Below are positions 1 through 7,243 of a stretch of 10,033 nucleotides of DNA, piece after piece (the stretch's first letter is position 1; each line of letters begins with the position of its first letter). Both the position numbers and the translations under genes were made by a program. Below the pieces are notes generated by a model that saw only the letters and a program-made list of their open reading frames with translations, was not told where the DNA came from and did not search any database. The stretch is from Acholeplasmataceae bacterium (GTDB lineage: Bacteria > Bacillota > Negativicutes > Acidaminococcales > Acidaminococcaceae). The stretch lies in the NCBI GenBank assembly GCA_012719555.1, contig JAAYAE010000215.1, positions 1 to 10,033 of the forward strand, read 5' to 3'.

Positions 1-375
1 GAAAATAGTTAATGTAGACATGAAATATTTAAATAAGGCTTTGGGATATGTATAACCATTTTCTTGCTTAATGGTTATGCCATCAATGTTTTTTTGTACG
101 GAAAAGCTTTCGAGGGCTGCAAGCAATAGCAGCATGCAACCTGGTTGCCAATTACCACTAAACATAAGATAAATACAGTAGGCTAAGAAAAAAAAGTGCA
201 AGATGTAGTTAACAATAAAAAACATAGTAAATTTGTTAATCAGGACTACGCGCAATTTATTCTGTGGGGGTTTTCTAAAGAGTGCGGTCATTAGTTGCGT
301 ATAATAATAGTAACGCTTGTATAAAAAAACATTAATTATTTCAAGAATAACAAAAAATATTGGTAATAGTTTCAT
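1..375 (-). CDS. Partial membrane protein of unknown function (5' part only)
   Basis: Reading the minus strand from ATG at 375 to the window edge gives 125 codons without a stop; the C-terminus is outside the window. The start has a strong ribosome site, AGGAGGT at 386-380, five bases from the ATG when counted from AGGAGG. The protein begins MKLLPIFFVILEI, a hydrophobic segment (about residues 3-18), followed by a tyrosine-rich basic stretch (KRYYYYTQL, 20-28) and a basic loop (RKPPQNKLR, 34-42). A long hydrophobic segment follows (about 49-73), then a third (about 80-90) and a more polar part with a KQENGYTYPKA stretch. This suggests a small integral membrane protein. I do not recognise a family. 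It is transcribed away from the amino-acid transport operon, so it is probably functionally separate. The reading frame and start are well supported; the function is unknown. Confidence 0.72.
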   Translation of the reverse strand, partial: MKLLPIFFVILEIINVFLYKRYYYYTQLMTALFRKPPQNKLRVVLINKFTMFFIVNYILHFFFLAYCIYLMFSGNWQPGCMLLLLAALESFSVQKNIDGITIKQENGYTYPKALFKYFMSTLTIF

Positions 376-399
376 GGAGACCTCCTACATAATACCAAC

Positions 400-429
400 A
401 TTATATACTAAAACAGCACATAATTGAAA
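400..429 (-). promoter_or_regulatory. Candidate promoter for the leftward membrane-protein gene
   Basis: On the minus strand a perfect TATAAT lies at 405-400. A weak -35 (TTTCAA or TTCAAT) lies at 429-423, with a spacer of 17-18 bases. Transcription would begin near 393, just ahead of the AGGAGGT at 386-380. The -10 is convincing; the -35 is poor. Confidence 0.45.
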
Positions 430-451
430 GGGCAGGAAAAAAGTTTGAAGT

Positions 452-466
452 TAGTATAATATACTA
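452..466. promoter_or_regulatory. Perfect 15-bp palindrome, candidate operator
   Basis: TAGTATA-A-TATACTA is an exact inverted repeat with 7-bp arms around a single central base. It sits between the leftward and rightward promoters. A half-site TATACTA recurs at 404-410, adjoining the leftward -10 box, and GTATAC lies at 575-580 inside the spacer of the rightward promoter. The form resembles GntR-family operators (GTATA-n-TATAC), but the regulator is not in the window. That it is an operator is inference; the palindrome itself is certain. Confidence 0.45.
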
Positions 467-567
467 CAGATGTCCTTTTAAGGTGAACTAATTAATATAA
501 GTGAGAAAGTTGGCACTAAGTTTTAAAAAAAAGCAGGATAAGTTGTTCAAAAGTTTAGAGAAAAACA

Positions 568-597
568 TTGACAAGTATACAAAATCTTTCTTATAAT
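568..597 (+). promoter_or_regulatory. Consensus sigma-A promoter of the liv operon
   Basis: TTGACA at 568-573 and TATAAT at 592-597 are both perfect hexamers, separated by 18 bases. Transcription should start near 604, giving a leader of about 65 bases before the first binding-protein gene. The spacer contains the palindrome GTATAC (575-580), so a repressor could bind between the two boxes. The rest of 376-670 is AT-rich with no gene or recognised riboswitch. Confidence 0.85.
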
Positions 598-670
598 GTT
601 AGGCAGAAGTTACAAGGATAGAAAATATTGTGACGAAAAAGGAAAATAAGGGAAAGAAAAGGTGAGTTTT

Positions 671-1846
671 ATGAAAGCATGGAAGAAGGCTGTGGGTTTA
701 ACTTGTACAGCAGCACTTATGACTGCAATGCTTACCGGTTGCGGCGGAACTAAAAAAGACGCAGCAAAAAGCGATGAAGTTGTAATTGGGGCGCATTTTG
801 AATTAACAGGTGGAGTTGCTAATTACGGTAAATCCACATTGAATGGAGTACAGCTAGCCATTGATCAGGTTAATGCTAAGGGCGGAGTACTAGGTAAAAA
901 AATTAAGTTAGTACAAGGCGATAATAAATCCGAACCTGCTGAGGCGGGAAATATTGCAACAAAATTAATTACTCAAGATAAAGCAGTAGTGCTTATAGGG
1001 CCGGCAACTAGTGGCTGTGTTTCCGCAAGTATTCCTATTGCGACAGCTAATAAGGTACCGTTAATGGCACCGGTAGCAACTGCACCAAGTATTACGGTGG
1101 AAAAAGATGGCAAAGTGAAGCCGTTTATTTTCCGAGCTTGTTTCATTGATCCTTTCCAAGGTCAAGTTATGGCCGTATTTGCTGAAAAAACTTTAAAAGT
1201 TAAAAATGTTGCCATTTTGTTTGACTCTTCTAGTGAGTACTCTAAAGGGTTAACAGATGTATTTACAAAAACTTTAGAAGATAACGGAGGCAAGGTCGTT
1301 GCTAAGGAGGCTTTTTTGGCTAAGGACGTAGATTTTAAGTCTACATTAACTAAGATAAAAGCTAGTAATCCAGAAGCTATTTATGTACCTGCATACTATG
1401 AGGAAGTTTCAAAAATTATTAAGCAGGCTCGCGAAGTTGGCTTGAGTTGTCCAATTTTGGGTTCTGATGGATGGGGTTCTCCTAAACTAGCTGCAATTGC
1501 AGGTAATGAAGCCTTGAATAATACTTATTTTTGCAGTGCCTATTCCTCCCAGGATAAAGAGCCGACAGTGCAGAACTTCATTAAGGATTATAAAGCTAAA
1601 TATAAAACGGATCCTGATAATTTTAGTATACATGGTTACGATGCCGCAATGGTTGTTGTTGAAGCAATCAAGCGTGCAGGCAGTACTGATGGAGTGAAAA
1701 TCGCCCAAGAGTTGTCCAAGATGAAGGACTTCCCCGTGGCTACAGGTAAGTTTACAGTTGATGCTAACCATAACCCGGTATCTGGTGCCGTTATCATCGA
1801 ATTAAAAGATGGTGTTCAGACTTTCAAAGAAAAAATTACTTTGTAA
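671..1846 (+). CDS. Branched-chain amino-acid-type ABC transporter substrate-binding lipoprotein (first of two)
   Basis: This is a 391-residue periplasmic-binding-fold type I protein of the LivJ/LivK (Peripla_BP_6) family. It captures an amino acid outside the membrane and delivers it to the LivHMGF importer encoded downstream. A signal peptide ends in the lipobox LTGC with lipidated Cys24. Family landmarks are the GAHFELTGGVANYGKS start of the mature domain, GKKIKLVQGDNKSEP (75-89), FRACFIDPFQG (154-164) and YDAAMVVVEAI near the end. I chose ATG 671 because it aligns exactly with the start of the paralogue at 2011 and has AAGGTGAG just upstream. GTG at 662 would add three residues and cannot be excluded. 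The ligand loop reads GPATSG and APVATAPSIT, unlike the paralogue, so ligand preference probably differs. It is the first gene behind the consensus promoter. The family is certain; the ligand is not. Confidence 0.93.
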   Translation: MKAWKKAVGLTCTAALMTAMLTGCGGTKKDAAKSDEVVIGAHFELTGGVANYGKSTLNGVQLAIDQVNAKGGVLGKKIKLVQGDNKSEPAEAGNIATKLITQDKAVVLIGPATSGCVSASIPIATANKVPLMAPVATAPSITVEKDGKVKPFIFRACFIDPFQGQVMAVFAEKTLKVKNVAILFDSSSEYSKGLTDVFTKTLEDNGGKVVAKEAFLAKDVDFKSTLTKIKASNPEAIYVPAYYEEVSKIIKQAREVGLSCPILGSDGWGSPKLAAIAGNEALNNTYFCSAYSSQDKEPTVQNFIKDYKAKYKTDPDNFSIHGYDAAMVVVEAIKRAGSTDGVKIAQELSKMKDFPVATGKFTVDANHNPVSGAVIIELKDGVQTFKEKITL

Positions 1847-1868
1847 TTAGTCATCTTTAATTCAATCC

Positions 1869-1914
1869 AGCGTCGGGTTGAGGGTTTAACTTCAATCTGG
1901 CGCTTTCTTTGTCT
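1869..1914 (+). terminator. G:U-rich intrinsic terminator or attenuator between the two binding-protein genes
   Basis: In the plus-strand RNA, 1869-1883 can pair with 1890-1904 to form a 15-bp stem with a 6-base loop, followed by the T-rich tail TTCTTTGTCT (1905-1914). Several pairs are G:U, so the antisense RNA would not fold as well. It would act in one direction, reducing read-through from the first binding-protein gene into the rest of the operon. Confidence 0.6.
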
Positions 1915-2010
1915 AAAAATGGGTTAGTCTCTTTACTTCTTATAGATAAAAATATCAAAGGAGTAGAGGTTAATAATAAAGATTTTGGAGCTAAATGAGG
2001 GGGCAAAAAA

Positions 2011-3177
2011 ATGAAAAGCATGACAAAAGTTTTATCCATGATGTGTGCAGGGTTACTCATGGCAAGCGTTTTTGCCGGTTGCGGCGGAGAGAAAAAAGCA
2101 GGAGATACCATAAAGGTTGGCGCTGATATTGATTTAACCGGTGGTAGCGCAAGTTATGGCAAATCGGCACAAAATGGTATAAAGTTAGCCTTTGATCAAG
2201 TTAATGCCAAGGGCGGTGTCCTTGGTAAGAAAATGGAACTTGTCGTGGCTGATAACAAATCTGAGGCTGCTGAAGCTACAAATGCGATGCAAAAATTGGT
2301 TGCACAAGATAAAGTTGTGGCAGTTATTGGACCGAATCTTTCTTCTGCAGTTATTGCATCTACAGCAGTTAATACAGGAGCAAAAGTATTAGTTATTTCA
2401 CCAATGGGTACTAATCCTAATGTTACCGTTGATAAAGATGGTAAAACGAAGGATTTTATGTTTAGAGCGTGTTTTATTGATCCTTTCCAAGGAACTGTTA
2501 TGGCAGCCTTTGCTAAAGATACTTTAAAAGCAAAGAAAGTAGCTATTTTGATTGACAACTCTTCTGATTATTCTAAAGGGTTAGCACAATTTTTTGAAAC
2601 AGCTTTTGTTAAGGGTGGCGGGACTATAGTGGCCAAAGAATCTTATCTGCAAAAGGATACTGATTTTAAAGCAACTTTGACAAAAATTAAAGCTACTAAT
2701 CCAGATATGATTTATGTTCCTGGATATTATCAAGAAGTTGGTATGATTGTAAAACAGGCTCGCGAGATGGGACTTACGGTTCCAATGGCAGGTGGCGACG
2801 GTTGGGATAGTGCTAAACTTCCTGAAATTGCCGGTAAATCTGCTTTGAATAAGACTTTCTTCTCCAGCTTGTACTCCGCAGAAGATAAATCGGAACTAAA
2901 CAAAAATTTTGTTGCTGCATATAAGAAAGCTTATAATGAAACTCCTGACGTTTTTGCTGCTTTGGCATATGATTCTGCAATGCTAATCGTTAACTCAATT
3001 AAAACAGCTAATTCTGCTGATTCCGTTAAGATTAAAGATGCGTTGGCTAAAACAGCAGGGTTCAATGGTGTTGCAGGTAGTGTTACCTTTGATCCTCAGC
3101 ATAATCCCGTGAAGAGTGCTTTTATTATCGAGTATAAAGACGGCGCACAAGCATTTAATACTAAGATTAACCCTTGA
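2011..3177 (+). CDS. Branched-chain amino-acid-type ABC transporter substrate-binding lipoprotein (second of two)
   Basis: This 388-residue LivJ/LivK-family lipoprotein is a clear tandem paralogue of the preceding gene; they share long identical stretches such as FRACFIDPFQG, KATLTKIKA-like and VKQARE-like segments. The signal peptide ends with FAGC, with lipidated Cys24. The ligand-loop region reads GPNLSS (107-112) and SPMGTNPNVT (130-139). The second stretch resembles the SPGATNPELT segment that I recall from E. coli LivJ, so this copy looks like the more classical branched-chain amino-acid binder. The start at ATG 2011 is fixed by GAGGGGG at 1997-2003, seven bases upstream. The 164-base gap from the first copy contains a terminator-like hairpin and no strong promoter, so expression probably depends on read-through or on a weak local promoter. 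It ends with TGA. Both copies presumably feed the single LivHMGF complex. Confidence 0.93.
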   Translation: MKSMTKVLSMMCAGLLMASVFAGCGGEKKAGDTIKVGADIDLTGGSASYGKSAQNGIKLAFDQVNAKGGVLGKKMELVVADNKSEAAEATNAMQKLVAQDKVVAVIGPNLSSAVIASTAVNTGAKVLVISPMGTNPNVTVDKDGKTKDFMFRACFIDPFQGTVMAAFAKDTLKAKKVAILIDNSSDYSKGLAQFFETAFVKGGGTIVAKESYLQKDTDFKATLTKIKATNPDMIYVPGYYQEVGMIVKQAREMGLTVPMAGGDGWDSAKLPEIAGKSALNKTFFSSLYSAEDKSELNKNFVAAYKKAYNETPDVFAALAYDSAMLIVNSIKTANSADSVKIKDALAKTAGFNGVAGSVTFDPQHNPVKSAFIIEYKDGAQAFNTKINP

Positions 3178-3188
3178 TTATTTTAAAT

Positions 3189-3213
3189 AGTGGGCTGCAA
3201 AAAGCGGCCCACT
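3189..3213 (+). terminator. Intercistronic hairpin between the second binding-protein gene and livH
   Basis: AGTGGGCTGC (3189-3198) pairs with GCGGCCCACT (3204-3213), a 10-bp stem with one G:U and an AAAAA loop, 11 bases after the stop codon. The tail, CTACTCATTTCT, is only weakly T-rich. It is therefore either a leaky terminator or a 3' stabiliser of the binding-protein transcript, as between malE and malF. Either would yield more binding protein than permease. Confidence 0.55.
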
Positions 3214-3247
3214 CTACTCATTTCTAAGGCAGGAGGAATTTATTATT

Positions 3248-4144
3248 ATGGATATGGGATCATTTGCACAGCAATTTGCCCAACAGTTAATAAATGGTAT
3301 ATCTTTGGGTAGCATTTATGCTTTGATCGCATTAGGATATACGATGATTTATGGCATCATTAAATTAATTAATTTTGCTCACGGTGATATTTATATGTTA
3401 GGTGCTTATATGGGTTTTGTAGCAACTACCATGTTAGGCCTATCTTTTGTTCCAGCACTAATCTTTGCTATGGTTGCAGCTGGTATAGCCGGTATCATTA
3501 TTGAGCGTGTTGCCTATCGGCCTATGCGTAATGCCCCACGTATTGCTATTTTGATTACAGCAATTGGCGTTTCTTTTTTCTTGGAGTATGGCATGATACT
3601 AATTGCTACTCCGCAGCCACGTACTTTTCCCGCGGTATTTGAGGCTAGCGTATATAATTTTTATGGTTTAATTGTAAATAGCCAGCAGATTCTTATCTTA
3701 GTTATTTCTCTAGTTCTTATGGCTGGATTAACTTATATCGTAAATCACACTAAAGTAGGCAAAGCTATGAGAGCGGTGTCTTTTGATGCTGACGCTGCTC
3801 GTCTTATGGGTATAGATATTGATAAAATTATTTCTATGACTTTTGCTCTAGGTTCTTCCTTAGCAGCAGCAGCAGGTGTTTTAGTTGGTGTTTATTATAA
3901 TTCAATAGATCCTTTAATGGGAATGATGCCGGGCTTGAAGGCCTTTATTGCTGCTGTACTTGGTGGTATAGGTATTATTCCAGGAGCTATGTTGGGTGGA
4001 GTTATCATGGGCATAGTCGAAGCTATGGTCAGCGGCTTCTTCTCCTCTACCTTCCGCGATGCGGCCTCTTTTGTCATCTTAATATTAATCTTGCTTTATA
4101 GACCTTCGGGTATATTAGGCAAGAACGTTAAAGAGAAAGTGTAG
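3248..4144 (+). CDS. livH: LivH-type branched-chain amino-acid ABC transporter permease
   Basis: This 298-residue inner-membrane permease (BPD_transp_2 family) forms one half of the translocation channel, paired with LivM. The family opening LINGISLGSIYALIALGYTM (14-33) and the IIKLINFAHGDIYMLGAY block (37-54) are diagnostic. Further hydrophobic segments fill the rest, roughly eight in all. The cytoplasmic coupling loop that contacts the ATPases is GKAMRAVSFDADAARLMGID (171-190). The C-terminal RPSGILGK is also typical. Length is normal. The start at ATG 3248 follows AGGAGG (3231-3236) with a somewhat long 11-base spacer; the in-frame ATG at 3254 would be placed worse. It ends with TAG, and livM follows 11 bases later. 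Confidence 0.96.
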   Translation: MDMGSFAQQFAQQLINGISLGSIYALIALGYTMIYGIIKLINFAHGDIYMLGAYMGFVATTMLGLSFVPALIFAMVAAGIAGIIIERVAYRPMRNAPRIAILITAIGVSFFLEYGMILIATPQPRTFPAVFEASVYNFYGLIVNSQQILILVISLVLMAGLTYIVNHTKVGKAMRAVSFDADAARLMGIDIDKIISMTFALGSSLAAAAGVLVGVYYNSIDPLMGMMPGLKAFIAAVLGGIGIIPGAMLGGVIMGIVEAMVSGFFSSTFRDAASFVILILILLYRPSGILGKNVKEKV

Positions 4145-4155
4145 GTGGGAATATT

Positions 4156-5115
4156 ATGAACAGTATAAAAAAACATGATTTGGCCACCTTAGGCGCTTGC
4201 GCAGTTCTCTTTGCTATAGTCCAGACTTTGCTTTTCGTAGACTTTATTGGGCCTTTTTGGGAATTAAACATTATTCTTATTTTAATTAATGTTATTTTGT
4301 CGGTCAGTCTTAATCTTATTAATGGTTATACAGGACAATTTTCTATCGGTCATGCTGGATTTTTAGCAGTAGGAGCTTATACCGGAGCTATTATAACAGT
4401 AAAATTGGGCTTACCTTTTGAATTGGCTTTAGTAGTGGGGACACTTTGTTCAGCATTGCTGGGTTTCTTGATTGGTCTTCCTACCTTACGACTAAATGGT
4501 GATTACTTAGCAATTGCTACTTTGGGTTTAGGTGAAATTATTCGTATTTGCATATTAAACATTGAATATGTTGGAGGGGCTTCCGGTCTTATGGGAATCC
4601 CACGTTTTACTACTTTTGCTTGGGCTTTTTGGATTACGGTTTTTATCATTTTTGTTATTAAGAATTTTAAGAACTCTGCTCCCGGGCGTTGCTGCTTAGC
4701 TATTCGTGAAAATGAAATAGCGGCTGAAACTATGGGCATTGATACAACTAAGTATAAAGTAATGGCCTTTACTATTGGCGCAGGGTTTGCAGGTACGGCA
4801 GGGGTATTGTTTGCTCATTATTTCTATATTGCACATCCTGCTTCTTTTACTTTCATGCGTTCTTTCGATATCCTAACTATGGTGGTTTTGGGGGGATTGG
4901 GAAGTATGACCGGAGCTATTACAGGTGCAGTGCTTTTAACAGCTATTTCGGCTGTCTTGGCTGAATATCCTGAATGGCGCATGGTTATTTATTCATTGAC
5001 GTTAATTATATTAATGATCAACAGACCTCAAGGACTATTTGGCAGTAAGGAATTGAGCTTAAAAATGTTTCGGTTAGGAGGTAGCGATAATGGAAGAGCT
5101 ACTGAAAGTAAATGA
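4156..5115 (+). CDS. livM: LivM-type branched-chain amino-acid ABC transporter permease
   Basis: This 319-residue second permease subunit of the Liv importer is a partner of LivH in the membrane. Landmarks are SLNLINGYTGQFSIGHAGFL (51-70), LRLNGDYLAIATLGLGEIIR (111-130), GGASGLMGIP (140-149) and the coupling loop PGRCCLAIRENEIAAETMGI (176-195). LTMVVLGGLGSMTGAITGA and the C-terminal RPQGLFG follow. Compared with E. coli LivM it lacks a long N-terminal extension and is of the shorter Gram-positive form. The ribosome site GGTGGGA (4144-4150) is weaker than those of its neighbours and begins on the last base of the livH stop codon, so translation is probably coupled. Its 3' end overlaps the next gene by 26 bases. 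Confidence 0.96.
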   Translation: MNSIKKHDLATLGACAVLFAIVQTLLFVDFIGPFWELNIILILINVILSVSLNLINGYTGQFSIGHAGFLAVGAYTGAIITVKLGLPFELALVVGTLCSALLGFLIGLPTLRLNGDYLAIATLGLGEIIRICILNIEYVGGASGLMGIPRFTTFAWAFWITVFIIFVIKNFKNSAPGRCCLAIRENEIAAETMGIDTTKYKVMAFTIGAGFAGTAGVLFAHYFYIAHPASFTFMRSFDILTMVVLGGLGSMTGAITGAVLLTAISAVLAEYPEWRMVIYSLTLIILMINRPQGLFGSKELSLKMFRLGGSDNGRATESK

Positions 5116-5860
5116 TGTTTCTATGATTTTTGGTGGATTAAGAGCGGTTTCCAATTTTACTATGGAAATTAATAAGGGCGAATTAGTAGGTCTTATTGGT
5201 CCTAATGGTGCCGGTAAAACTACAGCCTTTAATATGCTAACGGGTGTTTATGACCCTAGTGAGGGTGAAATAACTTTTGAAGGCAAAAGAGTTAATGGTA
5301 AAAAACCTTATCAGGTAACTGCTATGGGTATGGCACGCACATTTCAGAATATTCGTTTGTTTTCTGAACTATCTGTTATTGATAACGTTAAAATTGCCTA
5401 TAATATGCATATACAATATTCTTTAGCTGAAGCAGTTTGTCGTTTTGGCCGTTACTTTGATGAAGAAGAAGCTGTAACTAAAAAGGCGATTGAGCTTTTA
5501 AAAATTTTCAAACTAGACCGTTATCAAGATGAAATGGCAAAAAATCTTCCTTATGGTGAACAACGTCGTTTGGAAATTGCTAGGGCTTTAGCAACAGAAC
5601 CAAAACTTTTGTTGTTAGATGAACCGGCAGCTGGGATGAATCCTCAGGAAACCCATGAACTCATGGAAATGATTCGCTGGATTAGAAAAGAATTTGATTT
5701 GAGTGTCTTACTTATTGAGCATGATATGAGTTTGGTTATGGGTGTATGTGAACGTATCTATGTGTTGGAGTATGGGTTCTGTATTGCCAACGGTTTGCCT
5801 GAGGAGATCAAACATAATAAACGCGTTATTGAAGCGTATTTAGGCGAGGAGGTATCATAA
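5090..5860 (+). CDS. livG: LivG-type ABC transporter ATP-binding protein
   Basis: This 256-residue cytoplasmic ATPase powers the Liv importer. It has Walker A GPNGAGKTT (37-45), the Q-loop at ARTFQNIRLF (Gln86), the LivG-type signature LPYGEQRRLEIARA (153-166), which replaces the canonical LSGGQ, Walker B LLLLDEP (173-179), and the switch histidine in IEHDMSLVMG (His211). The C-terminal extension ending IEAYLGEE is typical of the LivG/LptB subgroup. Start ATG 5090 has a strong AGGAGGT at 5076-5082. The gene begins inside the end of livM (26-base overlap) and its TAA overlaps the next ATG by one base, so the three cistrons are translationally coupled. All catalytic residues are present. Confidence 0.97.
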   Translation: MEELLKVNDVSMIFGGLRAVSNFTMEINKGELVGLIGPNGAGKTTAFNMLTGVYDPSEGEITFEGKRVNGKKPYQVTAMGMARTFQNIRLFSELSVIDNVKIAYNMHIQYSLAEAVCRFGRYFDEEEAVTKKAIELLKIFKLDRYQDEMAKNLPYGEQRRLEIARALATEPKLLLLDEPAAGMNPQETHELMEMIRWIRKEFDLSVLLIEHDMSLVMGVCERIYVLEYGFCIANGLPEEIKHNKRVIEAYLGEEVS

Positions 5861-6564
5861 TGTTAAAGGTTGAGCATATTGACGTATTTTATGGTGCCAT
5901 TCACGCAGTAAAGGATCTTAGTATAGAAGTGGCTCAGGGTGAGATAGTCACATTAATTGGTTCTAACGGAGCCGGTAAATCTACAACTTTGAGAACTATT
6001 TCCGGGTTAATGAAGCCAAAAAGTGGTACAATAGTATTTGAAGATAAGAATATTGCCGGAGTGCCAGCGCATAAAATCGTAGCTAGCGGCTTGTGCCAAG
6101 TACCTGAAGGACGCCATGTTTTTGCCAATATGACGGTTTTGGAAAATTTGGAAATGGGTGCATACTTGCGTAGTGATAAAGATGGTATTGCTAAGGACAT
6201 GGAAGATGTTTTCCAAAAATTCCCTCGCTTATTAGAACGTAAAGAACAAGTTTCAGGAACTTTATCCGGAGGGGAACAACAGATGTTAGCCATGGGGCGT
6301 GCACTTATGAGTCGTCCTAGACTACTTTTACTAGACGAACCGTCTATGGGTCTTGCACCACTTTTGGTGAAAGAGATTTTCCATATTATTCAAGAAATAA
6401 ATGCAGCAGGAACCACAGTGCTTTTGGTTGAGCAAAATGCTAACATGGCCTTATCAATTGCAGCTAAAGCTTATGTTTTAGAAACCGGTAAAATTGTTTT
6501 AGCTGGAACAGCACAAGAGCTTGCCAGCAGCGAAGCAGTAAGAAAAGCATACCTAGGCGGCTAA
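5860..6564 (+). CDS. livF: LivF-type ABC transporter ATP-binding protein
   Basis: This 234-residue second ATPase of the Liv importer pairs with LivG as a heterodimer. It has Walker A GSNGAGKST (34-42), Q-loop CQVPEGRHVF (Gln80), the canonical signature LSGGEQQ (135-141), Walker B LLLLDEP (155-161), and the switch region LLVEQNANMAL, where Gln192 takes the place of the usual histidine. That substitution is normal for LivF. The C-terminal YVLETGKIVLAGTAQEL and AYLGG are also family hallmarks. Its ATG overlaps the stop codon of livG by one base (TAATG) and has GAGGAGGT at 5846-5853. The CBS-ACT reading frame follows 21 bases later with no terminator between. Confidence 0.97.
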   Translation: MLKVEHIDVFYGAIHAVKDLSIEVAQGEIVTLIGSNGAGKSTTLRTISGLMKPKSGTIVFEDKNIAGVPAHKIVASGLCQVPEGRHVFANMTVLENLEMGAYLRSDKDGIAKDMEDVFQKFPRLLERKEQVSGTLSGGEQQMLAMGRALMSRPRLLLLDEPSMGLAPLLVKEIFHIIQEINAAGTTVLLVEQNANMALSIAAKAYVLETGKIVLAGTAQELASSEAVRKAYLGG

Positions 6565-6585
6565 GCCGGAAAGGAAGTGTAACAA

Positions 6586-7242
6586 ATGATTGTAAAAGAG
6601 TTAATGAGTCCGGAAGTTTTAACGATTAGCGAAGATAAATCCATGTTAGAAGCTCGTGAATTGATGCGTTCTCATAATTATCGTCGTATTCCCGTTGTGG
6701 ATGATATTAAACGCATTCGCGGCATTATTACAGAGGGGGATTTTGGGAGAAGCTAGCCTTCAGTTGCCAGCACTCTTTCTAAATATGAGGCAAGCTACTT
6801 ATTAAGTAAGCTTAAAGTTCGAGACGTTATGACTAAAGCCGTTATTACCGTAAGAGAAACAGATGGGATAGAAATAGCAGCTTATCAGCTCTATAAGAAT
6901 AAAATTGGAGCTTTGCCTGTAGTTAATGATGAGAATAAACTTTGTGGTATTATAACAGATAGCGATATATTTAAAGCTTTTGTAGATATTATGGGTTATG
7001 CTCAAACCTCCACTAAGCTTACTATTGATACCACCGATAGAATTGGCGTTGTTGCTGATATTGCCGGTATTTTCAAAAATAGAGGCATAAATATTATTTC
7101 TATGGTGACTCGTAATGTGAGTAATAATCACGCAGAGATTGTTCTTCGCGCTGATTTAACAAATGGATTGGATATTGTGGAAGAAATCAGAGAGGCTGGG
7201 TTTAATATTACAGATATTTCCACTTTGAAGGCGGGACAGTAA
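6586..7242 (+). pseudogene. CBS-CBS-ACT domain protein interrupted by an in-frame TAG
   Basis: From ATG 6586 (AAGGAAGTG at 6571-6579) a single frame runs to TAA at 7240-7242, 218 codons, with one TAG at codon 57 (6754-6756). Codons 1-56 encode a CBS domain (VKELMSPEVLTI through RGIITEGDF). Codons 78-130 encode a second CBS domain (KVRDVMTKAVITVRE and LCGIITDSDIFKAF). About 146-217 form an ACT domain (LTIDTTDRIGVVADIAGIF, GINIISM). In this family CBS domains commonly bind adenosyl compounds and ACT domains amino acids, so it was probably a sensor linked to the Liv importer; that role is inference. Sequence resumes in the same frame directly after TAG (GDFGRS-stop-PS), where relatives I recall have GDFxRASPS, so one base change explains the break. 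The first later ATG (6829) has no ribosome site and would leave only CBS2 plus ACT. It could be a pseudogene, a read-through gene or a sequence error. Confidence 0.75.
6754..6756 (+). other. In-frame amber codon inside the CBS-ACT gene
   Basis: The TAG is in frame with both the upstream ATG and the downstream coding sequence, and falls at the end of the first CBS domain. TAG also ends livH (4142-4144) and araD, so it is a normal stop codon in this genome. The next base is C. No start codon (ATG, GTG or TTG) occurs in frame until 6829. Confidence 0.9.
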
Positions 7243-7243
7243 A

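Noticed and set aside
662..670. GTG start for the first binding protein
   Set aside because: It is possible with AGGG upstream, but ATG 671 aligns exactly with the paralogue start and gives a normal signal peptide.
376..670. T-box or known riboswitch ahead of the liv operon
   Set aside because: The leader from about 604 to 670 is too short for a T-box and shows no conserved core or terminator hairpin.
1857..2111. Minus-strand frame across the gap between the two binding-protein genes
   Set aside because: It overlaps the signal-peptide region of the second gene, shows no family pattern, and is explained by the AT-rich gap and the terminator hairpin.
6754..6756. Pyrrolysine or general reassignment of TAG
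   Set aside because: TAG ends livH and araD at their expected family lengths, and CBS-ACT proteins are not known pyrrolysine proteins. It is kept only as a remote option to test.
6802..7131. Minus-strand frames opposite livF and the CBS-ACT gene
   Set aside because: They are shadows of strongly recognisable plus-strand coding sequence, without ribosome sites or family signals.
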